This document shows positions 25,986 through 34,937 of a DNA stretch of 64,000 nucleotides, piece by piece. This stretch comes from Cytobacillus solani (GTDB lineage Bacteria; Bacillota; Bacilli; Bacillales; Cytobacillaceae). The stretch is taken from the NCBI RefSeq assembly GCF_001420595.1, contig NZ_LJIX01000006.1:3581058-3645057 (forward strand), given 5' to 3'. Below the pieces are notes generated by a model. It was given only the letters and a program-made list of their open reading frames with translations. It made no database searches and was not told where the DNA came from. Position 1 is the stretch's first letter, and every line of letters starts with the position of its first letter. Made by a program: the position numbers and the translations under genes.

Positions 25986-27755
25986 ATGCATAGAAAGAAA
26001 AAAGCAATCCTATTTTTTTGTTTCATACTTTTAATCGGAATTTCACCTATACATTTGTCACCTGCGAGTGCTGCAGGACAAAACGTCAAGATCGGGATTG
26101 ATCGCTTAAATATTCGAGAGGGCCCCGGATTAAGCTATCCTGTTGTTGCGCAAGTGAATAAAGGGGAAAGCTACACGTATCTTTCCGAGAAGAAAGATTG
26201 GATTGAAATTCAATTAAAAGATGGAAAAAAGGGCTGGGCAGCTGACTGGCTAGTAACATTGGAGAGCGGTGAAATCAACAGCACTTCTGTTTCACAGTCT
26301 AAGAACAATCATGCAACTATAATTGCTGACGGACTTAGAGTTAGAAAAGGTCCAGGCACAAATTATCAAGTAATCGGGACAATTAACAAAGGGAAAAATT
26401 TTCAGGTTCTTGCAACAGATGGAGATTGGATTCAGCTTGATACACCAAATGGAGCAGGTTGGGTTTCAAGTGAATTTGTCCAATTCAAAAGTAATTCTGT
26501 TAATAGCACGCCCTCAAAAACGATAATTGGGAAAATCACCTCTAATTCACTTAATATTCGTAGTGAACCGTCACTGAATGGTTCAATTATTGGAAAATTG
26601 AATGCAGGGGATAAAGTAAAAATTTTATCTCAAAAAAATGGATGGACAGAAATCTCCTATTCAGGTAACCATGCCTGGGTCAGCAGTCAGTATGTTGAAG
26701 TGGACGGAGGGAATGCGGAAATAAAAGAGCAAACACCGCAAGAATCTTCAAAATCAAGTAAGCCTGGGACAGGCACAGTTACCGCAACCACCTTAACTGT
26801 AAGAAGCAAAGGCTCACTTAACGGGAAAGCGATTGGTTCTGTTTCGATGGGACAAACCTTTACAATCTTAGAGGAAGCAAATAATTGGGTAAAAATTGAA
26901 TTTAAAAAAGGTTCCTATGGATGGGTTGCAAACTGGTACTTGGAAAAACCTGATCATAAAGGAACTGAACCTAGCAAACAGACTGTTCAGGAAAGTACCA
27001 TTACGATCCTTCATAATGGTTCAAATATTAGAAAAAGCGCCGATCCATCTTCCGCGATTGTTGAAAGAGCAGATCAAGGGGCAACCTATGATGTCATAAG
27101 TATACAAAATGATTGGTATGAAGTACGTCTGGCCAATGGAAAAAGCGGGTTTATAGCAGGTTGGATTGTATCTGTAAACGGTCCAGCACCTGTTGTTCAA
27201 AAACCGGGATCTACAACAAGTTTAAAAAATAAGAAGATTGTTATTGATCCTGGTCACGGAGGCAGAGATAATGGAACGACCGGTGTTAGTGGAACAATAG
27301 AGAAGACAGTGACATTAAAAACCGCAAAGCTATTATATGATAAATTAAAAGCAGCTGGCGCCAATGTGATTCTTACGAGAAATACCGATACATTTATTCC
27401 CTTGTCCTCAAGGGTATACACAGCACAATATCATAATGCAGATGCATTTATTAGCATCCATTATGATAGTATTGCAGATCGCAGTGTAAGAGGAATGACT
27501 ACATACTACTATCACTCCTATCAAAAAGGACTTGCGGCTGATGTTCATTCTTCTGTTGCCTCTAATTCTAGTTTAAAAAATCGCGACTATCGATTTGGCG
27601 ACTATTATGTATTAAGGGAAAATAAACGCAATGCGATTCTGTTGGAGCTTGGTTACTTAAGTAATCCAACAGAAGAAATGATTGTTACTTCAGGTCAATA
27701 CCAGGAGATGGTGACGACTGGTATTTATCAAGGGCTGGCAAAGCATTTTAATTAA
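25986..27755 (+). CDS. yrvJ: N-acetylmuramoyl-L-alanine amidase with five SH3b repeats (YrvJ)
   Basis: 589 residues, secreted. A signal peptide (RKKKAILFFCFILLIGISPIHLSPASA, cleavage after ASA) is followed by five bacterial SH3 domains at roughly 34-95, 108-170, 185-242, 265-325 and 337-398; each has the RxGPGxxYxV or LNIRSEPSLNG type start and a GWV-type end. SH3b domains bind cell wall peptides. The C-terminal Amidase_3 domain (about 410-589) has the zinc/catalytic motifs IVIDPGHGGRDNG, EKTVTLKTAKLL, AFISIHYDS and ILLELGYLSNPTEE. It cleaves the amide bond between MurNAc and the stem peptide. ATG at 25986 is 7 bp after GAGGAG; a GTG two codons earlier is too close. Monocistronic, followed by hairpins. 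Confidence 0.95.
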   Translation: MHRKKKAILFFCFILLIGISPIHLSPASAAGQNVKIGIDRLNIREGPGLSYPVVAQVNKGESYTYLSEKKDWIEIQLKDGKKGWAADWLVTLESGEINSTSVSQSKNNHATIIADGLRVRKGPGTNYQVIGTINKGKNFQVLATDGDWIQLDTPNGAGWVSSEFVQFKSNSVNSTPSKTIIGKITSNSLNIRSEPSLNGSIIGKLNAGDKVKILSQKNGWTEISYSGNHAWVSSQYVEVDGGNAEIKEQTPQESSKSSKPGTGTVTATTLTVRSKGSLNGKAIGSVSMGQTFTILEEANNWVKIEFKKGSYGWVANWYLEKPDHKGTEPSKQTVQESTITILHNGSNIRKSADPSSAIVERADQGATYDVISIQNDWYEVRLANGKSGFIAGWIVSVNGPAPVVQKPGSTTSLKNKKIVIDPGHGGRDNGTTGVSGTIEKTVTLKTAKLLYDKLKAAGANVILTRNTDTFIPLSSRVYTAQYHNADAFISIHYDSIADRSVRGMTTYYYHSYQKGLAADVHSSVASNSSLKNRDYRFGDYYVLRENKRNAILLELGYLSNPTEEMIVTSGQYQEMVTTGIYQGLAKHFN

Positions 27756-27780
27756 GCAACAGCTTACAGAATATAAAAAA

Positions 27781-27847
27781 CTGTGTGGTACATGTACAGA
27801 AAGTGATCCAAAGGACGGATCAACATTCTGCCCGTATCCCACACAGG
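27781..27847. other. Nested hairpin element of unknown type
   Basis: CTGTGTGG/CCCACACAG closes a 67-bp element that contains a second stem CAGAA..TGATCC / GGATCA..TTCTG around a 7-nt loop. On the minus strand the closing stem is followed by TTTTTT, so it could be a terminator or a short terminated RNA downstream of dtd; on the plus strand no T run follows. There is already a terminator for dtd at 27857-27886, so this second structure is unexplained. Confidence 0.6.
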
Positions 27848-27856
27848 GCAATTTTA

Positions 27857-27886
27857 AAAGGGTGAGTATCATCTCGCCCTTTTTCT
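27857..27886 (-). terminator. Bidirectional terminator between yrvJ and dtd
   Basis: AAAGGGCGAG/CTCACCCTTTT stem with 6-nt loop; T tracts on either side serve the convergent yrvJ (plus) and dtd (minus) transcripts. Confidence 0.8.
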
Positions 27887-28325
27887 ATTTACTTTCAACA
27901 ATTAATGTTACCGGTCCGTCATTGATTAATTGAACGTCCATCATTGCTCCGAATATGCCGGTCGCTACCTTAATCCCTTTATCCTCAAGGCAAGTATTTA
28001 AAGCTTCATATATTTTTACTGCATGCTCTGGTCTTGCTGCCTCCATAAAGTTTGGTCTGCGCCCTTTCCGACAATCTCCGTATAAAGTAAATTGCGAAAC
28101 AGATAAAATCTCTCCGCCTTGGTCTAGAATGGAAAGGTTCATTTTTCCAGTATCATCTTCGAAGACACGCAGATTGGCGATTTTCTCAGCTAAAAACTGC
28201 GCATCTTCGATTGTATCTTCATGTGTGACACCGACAAGCAATACAAACCCCTTTGTAATGCTTCCGACAATTTCTCCGTCAACGGTTACACTTGCTTCCT
28301 TGCTTCGCTGTACAACAACACGCAT
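27885..28325 (-). CDS. dtd: D-aminoacyl-tRNA deacylase
   Basis: 146 residues, normal for DTD1, which hydrolyses D-aminoacyl-tRNAs and Gly-tRNA-Ala to protect translation fidelity. Seen: [23 protein letters not shown], the chirality-checking [17 protein letters not shown] (SQxT motif) and the cross-subunit GPVTLIVES (Gly-cisPro type GPVT motif) at the C-terminus. ATG at 28325 after AAGGAG, 12 bp downstream of the relA stop, so the two genes are co-transcribed as in B. subtilis. Confidence 0.97.
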   Translation of the reverse strand: MRVVVQRSKEASVTVDGEIVGSITKGFVLLVGVTHEDTIEDAQFLAEKIANLRVFEDDTGKMNLSILDQGGEILSVSQFTLYGDCRKGRRPNFMEAARPEHAVKIYEALNTCLEDKGIKVATGIFGAMMDVQLINDGPVTLIVESK

Positions 28326-28337
28326 AACAAATACTCC

Positions 28338-30536
28338 TTAATTCATAATCCTGCGAACAGCATATACATCCGGAATTTGTTTAATCCGGTCGACAACTTT
28401 TTGTAAATGGCTGACATTATGGATAGCTATTGTCATATTAATCGTTGCTGATTTATTGCGATCCGAACGGCCTGTTACTGCAGAAATATTCGTCTTTGTC
28501 TCATTTACCGCTTGAAGAACCTCATTTAATAATCCACGTCTATCATATCCAGTGATCTCAATCTCAACACTATATTCTTTCCGATCATTTAAGGCTGTTT
28601 CCCATTCTACGGGAATCAATCTAGCTTTCGCATCCTCTGTGACAATATTCGTACAATCGGCTCGATGGACAGAGACGCCACGCCCCTTCGTAATGAAACC
28701 GACAATTTCATCTCCTGGCACTGGATTACAGCAGCGTGACAGACGAATAAGTAAATTATCGATTCCTGCAACCCGGACGCCCGACTCTCGTTTTTTGGTA
28801 GATGGGAATGATTTTAATTCAGAGACTGCATTCGTAATAATATCTGCTTGCTCCATATCGCGCTTTTTGCGCCACTTTTCCGTCAGCCTGTTAGCAACTT
28901 GTAAAGCTGTTACACCATTATAGCCCACAGCCGCATACATATCTTCTTCATTTGTAAAATTAAACTTTTCTATGACTCTTTTAACATTTTCATTCGTTAA
29001 GATTTCTTTTAAATCAAAATCCATATTACGGATTTCTTTTTCAACTAATTCTTTGCCCTTCTCAACATTCTCATCACGTCTTTGCTTTTTAAAGAACTGC
29101 CGGATTTTATTTTTGGCCTGCGAGGTTTGGGCAAGCTTTAGCCAGTCCTTACTTGGTCCATAAGAATGCTTGGACGTTAATATTTCAATAATATCCCCCG
29201 TTTTCAGTTTATAATCCAACGTCACCATTTTTCCATTTACTTTTGAACCAATTGTTTTATTGCCGATTTCCGAGTGAATCCGATAGGCGAAATCTATTGG
29301 AACCGAACCTGAAGGAAGCTCAATCACATCTCCTTTAGGCGTAAATACAAAAACCATATCAGAGAACAGATCAATTTTCAGGGATTCCATGAATTCCTCT
29401 GCATTCACCGTATCATCCTGAAACTCCAATATTTCACGGAACCATGTCAGCTTGTCTTCAATTGAGGGGGCTCCTTCATTGACCTTTTTTCCTTCTTTAT
29501 AAGCCCAGTGAGCGGCAATCCCGAACTCAGCGATTCGGTGCATATCAAATGTACGAATCTGCACCTCAAGCGGGTCTCCCTTTGGACCTATGACAGTCGT
29601 ATGAAGAGATTGATACATGTTTTGCTTCGGCATAGCAATATAATCCTTAAAACGCCCTGGCATTGGCTTCCAGCACGTATGAATGATTCCTAGCACTGCG
29701 TAGCAATCTTTAATACTATTAACAACAATTCTTACTGCAAGCAAATCATATATTTCACTAAATTGCTTATTTTGCAAAGCCATTTTCCGATAAATGCTGT
29801 AAATATGCTTCGGGCGGCCTGAAATCTCGGACTTAATCGATACATCTTCCATCCTCGTCCGCATCACATCGATGACATCTTCAAGATATTGCTCCCGTTC
29901 AGCCCTCTTCTTTTTCATAAGGTTGACAATCCGATAGTATTGCTGCGGATTTAAATATCTTAAAGCAGTATCTTCAAGCTCCCATTTGATTTTTGAAATT
30001 CCTAGTCGATGGGCAAGAGGTGCGAATATTTCAAGTGTTTCATTTGAAATTCTACGCTGTTTTTCAGCAGGAAGATGCTTCAATGTACGCATATTGTGAA
30101 GTCTATCAGCTAGTTTTATCAGTATGACCCGAATATCCTGTGCCATTGCTACGAACATTTTCCGATGGTTTTCGGCTTGTTGTTCTTCCTTCGATTTGTA
30201 TTTAATCTTTCCTAGCTTTGTAACGCCATCTACGAGCATCGCCACTTCCTCATTAAAGGCTTCTTTAATATCTGCAAGTGTGACATCAGTATCCTCTACA
30301 ACATCATGAAGAAAACCGGCTGCAACTGTGGAAGGATCCATCTCCAAATCAGCTAATATTCCCGCAACTTGAATGGGGTGGATGATATAAGGCTCACCCG
30401 ATTTTCGATATTGTTCACGATGTGCATGCCTTGCAAAATCATATGCCTTCTTCACTAGTGCCGCATGCTCATCATTTAAATATACTTTTGTCCTGTCGAT
30501 GACTTGTTCAGCGGTCAGAACATGATCGTTCGCCAT
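28338..30536 (-). CDS. relA: Bifunctional (p)ppGpp synthetase/hydrolase RelA (Rel)
   Basis: 732 residues. HD hydrolase domain in the first 190 with [11 protein letters not shown] (His77-Asp78) and [11 protein letters not shown], supporting hydrolase activity; synthetase domain about 200-340 with [25 protein letters not shown] domain about 395-455 ([21 protein letters not shown]); a zinc-finger-like stretch with [15 protein letters not shown]; and a C-terminal ACT domain. This is the single long Rel enzyme of Firmicutes, controlling the stringent response on the ribosome. ATG at 30536 after AAAGGTGAT. Upstream apt and recJ form the next transcript; downstream dtd follows closely. Confidence 0.97.
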   Translation of the reverse strand: MANDHVLTAEQVIDRTKVYLNDEHAALVKKAYDFARHAHREQYRKSGEPYIIHPIQVAGILADLEMDPSTVAAGFLHDVVEDTDVTLADIKEAFNEEVAMLVDGVTKLGKIKYKSKEEQQAENHRKMFVAMAQDIRVILIKLADRLHNMRTLKHLPAEKQRRISNETLEIFAPLAHRLGISKIKWELEDTALRYLNPQQYYRIVNLMKKKRAEREQYLEDVIDVMRTRMEDVSIKSEISGRPKHIYSIYRKMALQNKQFSEIYDLLAVRIVVNSIKDCYAVLGIIHTCWKPMPGRFKDYIAMPKQNMYQSLHTTVIGPKGDPLEVQIRTFDMHRIAEFGIAAHWAYKEGKKVNEGAPSIEDKLTWFREILEFQDDTVNAEEFMESLKIDLFSDMVFVFTPKGDVIELPSGSVPIDFAYRIHSEIGNKTIGSKVNGKMVTLDYKLKTGDIIEILTSKHSYGPSKDWLKLAQTSQAKNKIRQFFKKQRRDENVEKGKELVEKEIRNMDFDLKEILTNENVKRVIEKFNFTNEEDMYAAVGYNGVTALQVANRLTEKWRKKRDMEQADIITNAVSELKSFPSTKKRESGVRVAGIDNLLIRLSRCCNPVPGDEIVGFITKGRGVSVHRADCTNIVTEDAKARLIPVEWETALNDRKEYSVEIEITGYDRRGLLNEVLQAVNETKTNISAVTGRSDRNKSATINMTIAIHNVSHLQKVVDRIKQIPDVYAVRRIMN

Positions 30537-30736
30537 GGGATCACCTTTATCTAATAGTAGTTTTATCTAAATTTCCGTTTACATTTATTTAAAAAATTAT
30601 GATTGTTACTATTATCGAAAAAAAAAACGAAGATGTAAAGGGTTAGGAGGTTATTTTTAAAGGAAAAACAAAAATTCTGTCGAATTTTGTATGTTTGCTA
30701 TATAAATTCTTTTATTTGATTAAATCAAAATATAAA

Positions 30737-30764
30737 AAGAGCGCTCTTTTTAGCGCTCTCATGA
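30737..30764 (-). terminator. Intrinsic terminator of apt
   Basis: AGAGCGCT/AGCGCTCT 8-bp stem followed by TTTTTATA on the minus strand. The rest of the 230-bp gap to relA has no gene; it presumably holds the relA promoter, but I could not assign boxes with confidence. Confidence 0.85.
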
Positions 30765-30767
30765 AAA

Positions 30768-31280
30768 TTAAAATTCCATTAAAGTAAGTATATCATATTT
30801 TTCAAGCTTATCGCGACCTTTTAAATACGATAATTCAATCAAGAAGGCAATTCCAGCTACGATTCCGCCTAGTTCTTCAACTAATTGAATCGTTGCTTCA
30901 ATCGTTCCCCCTGTTGCCAGCAAATCATCAGTAATTAAGACACGCTGTCCAGGTTTGATTGCATCTTTATGGATCGTAAGAACAGCTTTCCCATATTCAA
31001 GACCGTAATCAACCTTAATTGTTTCACGGGGAAGCTTGCCTTCCTTTCTTACAGGGGCAAAACCTACTCCAAGTGAATAAGCAACCGGACAACCGATAAT
31101 AAAGCCTCTTGCTTCAGGACCAACTACAAGGTCAATATGTTTTTCTCGTGCATATTCCACGATTTTGTCTGTTGCATAGCGATATGCATCGCCATTATCC
31201 ATTAATGTCGTTATATCCTTGAATTGAATACCTGGTTTTGGCCAGTCTTGGACAATTGTAATATATTGTTTTAAGTCCAT
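30768..31280 (-). CDS. apt: Adenine phosphoribosyltransferase
   Basis: 170 residues. Apt joins adenine to PRPP to give AMP and pyrophosphate in purine salvage. Seen: [68 protein letters not shown], and the PRPP-binding motif [17 protein letters not shown]. Its start codon overlaps the last codons of recJ by 10 bp, so translation is coupled. The order recJ-apt-relA-dtd is that of B. subtilis; the proximity of Apt to RelA is long noted, since ppGpp inhibits purine enzymes, but the genes here are separated by a terminator. Confidence 0.97.
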   Translation of the reverse strand: MDLKQYITIVQDWPKPGIQFKDITTLMDNGDAYRYATDKIVEYAREKHIDLVVGPEARGFIIGCPVAYSLGVGFAPVRKEGKLPRETIKVDYGLEYGKAVLTIHKDAIKPGQRVLITDDLLATGGTIEATIQLVEELGGIVAGIAFLIELSYLKGRDKLEKYDILTLMEF

Positions 31281-33637
31281 TCTTTCATTTCCTCCTCATA
31301 TTTCACAGAACCTTGGATCACTTCGTCAAACCATCTTTTTAATTGCTGATAGGAAGAATACACCATATCCCTTTCAAGTGTATACTGTGCCAGCACCTTC
31401 TGGTATGTTAATGAATCAGTTAAATCACGTTTTTGTGTAGCTTTATTAACTGAAATGAATCCATTTTCTATTTTAACAAAATCGAGTTCAAAAAACACCT
31501 TTGACATGAAGTCAATTGTTTGTCTGCTCCAGCCCTTAAATTTAGCAATGTCATCTCCATATTTTCTAAGATCAAAAGGTCCTTTCTTTACTAATAAGGC
31601 ATAGAACCATTTGAAATGATCTCTAGTTGGAATCGTACTAAAATACGCATCCTTTTCATTATAAAAATGCGCATACACTCTAGCTGGCTTTTTTCCGGCA
31701 AATACTGCAGCCAATATTTCCTTAGAGTCAGGAAGATCGATCAAAATCACATTTTCTTTCTCTATGAATAGTGCAGAGGCTTCCTCCTCTGAACTTACCG
31801 TTATTAAATGATCGTTTGTATATCTTTGAAATTTACTCATATTCTCTTGATTAAATACAATCCATTTCGAACGATCCTTCGGGATGAGCTCGACTAAACT
31901 TTCAAGGCGCTTTACTCCCCTAACATCAAATAGCTGCCATGCATCAATAGCTATATCTTGGAGAAACATTTGCGGTTTGCGAATATTATTCCATTCATTA
32001 ATCGATAATTCCCCGATAACCGAAATTTGCGAACTTGGAGAAATATGTTCGAATAATGAACCAAGTCCAAAACCGACTCCATCTAATGTGTGACCATCAT
32101 TTTCAATCGTCATTTTCAAATGATTCTGATCCGAACCAATCTTACGCATTGCAGATATATTGGCATTTTTAATCATTATTTTTGGTTTTGGGTTATCCAT
32201 TCCATATGGAGAGAGCATTTGCAGTTCTTCTAAAGAAGACAAATGAATATCATGTAATGCGATTTCCCCATCCAGTTGGGTTACAGGAATAAAATCCTCC
32301 TCTGATAACTGATCTTTTGCAGCAGTATTGAGTCTGCTCCGAAGCTCATTCACATCATCAAGTTTCAATGTCATCCCTGCTGCCATCGGATGTCCGCCAA
32401 AATGAGGCAAAATCTCTCTGCAATCTGACAGATTTTTAAAAAGGTCAAAACCTGCTATACTCCTAGCAGATCCTTTAGCAAGACCCTTTTCTACATCATA
32501 GCTTAGTACAATGGCAGGCCGATAGAATTTATCTACGAGCTTTGAAGCGACAATTCCAATTACCCCAGCATTCCAGCCTTCTTTTCCAATGACAAGAACA
32601 GCATTATCAGTCAATGGATATTTTTCTTCAACTTCACGAATGGCCTGCTCTGTAATTTCATTGACTAAAGACTTTCGATCCTTATTTAATTGCTCAATTT
32701 CTTCTGCAATTGCTTCAGCTTCAAGACTATCTTCCGTTAACAGCAAATCAACTGCAGGGTCAGCACTTTCCAATCTTCCTGCCGCATTCAAGCGAGGAGC
32801 AATTAGAAAACCAATTGTTTCTTCATTTATTGAATTGGGTTCTACTTTATTTAATTTTAATAATGCTTTTAAACCGACATTTGAAGTCAATTGAAGCTTT
32901 TTAATCCCTTTTTTAACAATTAAGCGGTTTTCTCCTTTTAGAGATACAAGATCTGCAATTGTTCCGATTGCAGCAATTTCAAGCAAATGTTCAGGCACCC
33001 TGCCTAACAGAGCATGGGCTAATTTAAATGCTACACCTACACCAGCTAAATCACGGAAAGGATATTCGCTATTTTCAAGTTTCGGGTGAATGATTGCCAA
33101 TGCTTCAGGCAACTCAGGACCTGGTTCATGATGGTCAGTAATAATAAGATCAAGCCCAAGCTCTTTGGCAGCCTTCGCCTCATTTACAGCAGCTATGCCT
33201 GTATCAACGGTAATAATCAGTTTAATACCTGCTTCTGCTGCATGCTGAAAAGCTGGTATATTTGGTCCATACCCTTCTGTAAAGCGGTTTGGTATGTAAA
33301 ATTCTACATTCGCACCAAGCTCTTGAAGAGTCTTCATCATCACAGTCGTACTTGTTACACCATCTGCGTCATAATCACCGAATATTAATATAGCTTCCTG
33401 ATTCTCGATTCCCTCTTTTATTCTTGATACCGCAGCATTCATATCTGTTAATAAAAAAGGATCGTGAAATTCATGCTTTTGATCAAATAAAAAATGTCGT
33501 GCTAATTCCGGAGTTTCTAATCCACGATTAACAAGGAGCGAAGCCACGAGAGGCGTTATATTTAATTCTTGTACAAGCAGATTTTCCTTTTCTTCATCTG
33601 AATTCCGAACAATCCATCGTGTTTTTGAATGTAACAT
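31271..33637 (-). CDS. recJ: Single-stranded-DNA-specific exonuclease RecJ
   Basis: 788 residues, longer than E. coli RecJ because of the C-terminal extension typical for Bacillus. RecJ degrades single strands 5' to 3' in recombination and mismatch repair. Seen: DHH motifs [18 protein letters not shown] (motif I), [36 protein letters not shown] (motif III, DHH), [17 protein letters not shown], and DHHA1 region SGRSIAG-like [14 protein letters not shown] with [10 protein letters not shown] (GGH motif). ATG at 33637 follows GAGGGGTGA; the TTG five codons upstream lies within that site. It overlaps apt downstream. Confidence 0.95.
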   Translation of the reverse strand: MLHSKTRWIVRNSDEEKENLLVQELNITPLVASLLVNRGLETPELARHFLFDQKHEFHDPFLLTDMNAAVSRIKEGIENQEAILIFGDYDADGVTSTTVMMKTLQELGANVEFYIPNRFTEGYGPNIPAFQHAAEAGIKLIITVDTGIAAVNEAKAAKELGLDLIITDHHEPGPELPEALAIIHPKLENSEYPFRDLAGVGVAFKLAHALLGRVPEHLLEIAAIGTIADLVSLKGENRLIVKKGIKKLQLTSNVGLKALLKLNKVEPNSINEETIGFLIAPRLNAAGRLESADPAVDLLLTEDSLEAEAIAEEIEQLNKDRKSLVNEITEQAIREVEEKYPLTDNAVLVIGKEGWNAGVIGIVASKLVDKFYRPAIVLSYDVEKGLAKGSARSIAGFDLFKNLSDCREILPHFGGHPMAAGMTLKLDDVNELRSRLNTAAKDQLSEEDFIPVTQLDGEIALHDIHLSSLEELQMLSPYGMDNPKPKIMIKNANISAMRKIGSDQNHLKMTIENDGHTLDGVGFGLGSLFEHISPSSQISVIGELSINEWNNIRKPQMFLQDIAIDAWQLFDVRGVKRLESLVELIPKDRSKWIVFNQENMSKFQRYTNDHLITVSSEEEASALFIEKENVILIDLPDSKEILAAVFAGKKPARVYAHFYNEKDAYFSTIPTRDHFKWFYALLVKKGPFDLRKYGDDIAKFKGWSRQTIDFMSKVFFELDFVKIENGFISVNKATQKRDLTDSLTYQKVLAQYTLERDMVYSSYQQLKRWFDEVIQGSVKYEEEMKEWT

Positions 33638-33734
33638 CTGTTCACCCCTCAACTGTTTAATTATACAGGAGGCACCCTATTGATTCAATGAGAGAAAAAG
33701 GTACCAAATCATTTATTTTTAGGCAATGTTTAAT

Positions 33735-33790
33735 CATTGCTGTTGATTTTCGCTGCAGGCACTCGCTTTCCGCGGGGGGGGCTGTGAGCC
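33735..33790 (+). repeat. Truncated GC-rich Bacillus-type repeat
   Basis: GATTTTCGCTGCAGGCACTC followed by GCTTTCCGCGG and a run of nine G, ending in GTGAGCCTCCTC, much richer in GC than its surroundings. I recognise this as the left part of a repeat common in Bacillus intergenic regions; the expected remainder is absent, so the copy is probably a remnant. It lies between recJ and the CDF gene; the rest of this gap carries only the CDF terminator. Confidence 0.6.
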
Positions 33791-33853
33791 TCCTCTACAA
33801 ACAACGAAGATAAAAATTAACATACATTCATCTTAAATAAAGTCATAAAAACA

Positions 33854-33881
33854 ATAAAAACAGCGTGAAGCACGCCGTTTC
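33854..33881 (-). terminator. Intrinsic terminator of the CDF gene
   Basis: AACGGCGTG/CACGCTGTT stem with a 3-nt loop and TTTTTATTGTTTTT following on the minus strand. Confidence 0.85.
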
Positions 33882-33904
33882 AAAGCTAGATGATAAAAAG
33901 ATCT

Positions 33905-34813
33905 TTACTCTACCTCATGCTTCCCATCATTAAATGGGTTAATATGAACAAAGACATTTTGGACATTGTCCATTTCTAGTAACCTTTTCTTTACCTTTTT
34001 TCCAACTCGATGACCTTCTTCTACGGTCATATATGGATCTACTGATATTTTTAAATCAATGATCACATAATGGCCATGCTCTCTTGCATGTAATTCATCA
34101 ATTTGCTTCACTTCTTCAAATTCTTCAACTGCACGCCGCAATTCAACCGTATCTTCTTCATGTAGAACATGGTCAAGTGTATTATGTATCGATTCTTTCC
34201 CAAGTGACCAGGCCATTTTAAGAACCATCAATGATACGATAATTCCTGCGACTGGATCTGCATACTCAAGCCATTCAATTCCAAGCTTGCCTCCAATAAT
34301 GGCACTGCCAATCCCTGCTAAAGCAGCAATGGATGAATAGACATCCGAACGGTGCTCATAAGCATTCACAATTAATGCATCGCTATTTAATTCACGGCCT
34401 AATTTATACTTATAGCGGAATAAGATTTCTTTTACAATTATTGATAGGATCACTGCAGCGATCGCAATTGTTTTAGGTGGTTCAATCGGCTGAAAAAATG
34501 CTTCAAAGGATGACTTTCCAATTTCAATCCCTACTAATAATAAAAGAACGGCAACAATAATGGCAGCAATGGACTCTGCTTTTCCATGGCCATATGGGTG
34601 ATCTTCATCAGGTGGTTGCTTCGCAGCCTTCAAACCTAAATAAACGGCAAAAGATCCAGCTACGTCTGAAGCAGAGTGAACCGCATCTGCTACTAATGCA
34701 CGGCTTCCAGCATAAACCCCAATTCCCCATTTAACAATAGCAAGAACAATATTTATAATGATCCCAAGCATAGCAGCAAATTCGGCTTTCTTAAAACGAT
34801 CTTGATTACTCAC
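33905..34813 (-). CDS. Cation diffusion facilitator family transporter
   Basis: About 302 residues. CDF proteins export divalent metals (Zn, Mn, Fe, Co) in exchange for protons. Seen: six membrane segments in the first 200 residues, the metal-site motif ALVADAVHSASDVAGS in segment 2 (HxxxD), DEDHPYGHGKAES after segment 3, AYEHRSDVYSSIAA in segment 5 (HxxxD), and a C-terminal cytoplasmic domain of about 90 residues with HAREHGHYVIIDLKISVDP and HINP. The His-Asp sites suggest Zn or related metals, but specificity is not certain. A GTG at 34813 follows GGAGGAAGG; the open frame extends seven codons further. B. subtilis has different genes between recJ and secDF. Confidence 0.92.
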   Translation of the reverse strand: MSNQDRFKKAEFAAMLGIIINIVLAIVKWGIGVYAGSRALVADAVHSASDVAGSFAVYLGLKAAKQPPDEDHPYGHGKAESIAAIIVAVLLLLVGIEIGKSSFEAFFQPIEPPKTIAIAAVILSIIVKEILFRYKYKLGRELNSDALIVNAYEHRSDVYSSIAALAGIGSAIIGGKLGIEWLEYADPVAGIIVSLMVLKMAWSLGKESIHNTLDHVLHEEDTVELRRAVEEFEEVKQIDELHAREHGHYVIIDLKISVDPYMTVEEGHRVGKKVKKRLLEMDNVQNVFVHINPFNDGKHEVE

Positions 34814-34885
34814 TAGAAACTTCCTTCCTCCCATAATCTTACTATTAGTTTAACCCATTTGCCGCAATAATACCGTTAGAGAAAG

Positions 34886-34914
34886 TAAAAACCTCAGGAG
34901 ATTCCTGAGGTTTC
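34886..34914 (-). terminator. Intrinsic terminator of secDF
   Basis: AAACCTCAGGA/TCCTGAGGTTT perfect 11-bp stem, 3-nt loop, then TTTTACTTTC on the minus strand. Confidence 0.85.
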
Positions 34915-34937
34915 GTTCTATTAATACCAACGCTTAT

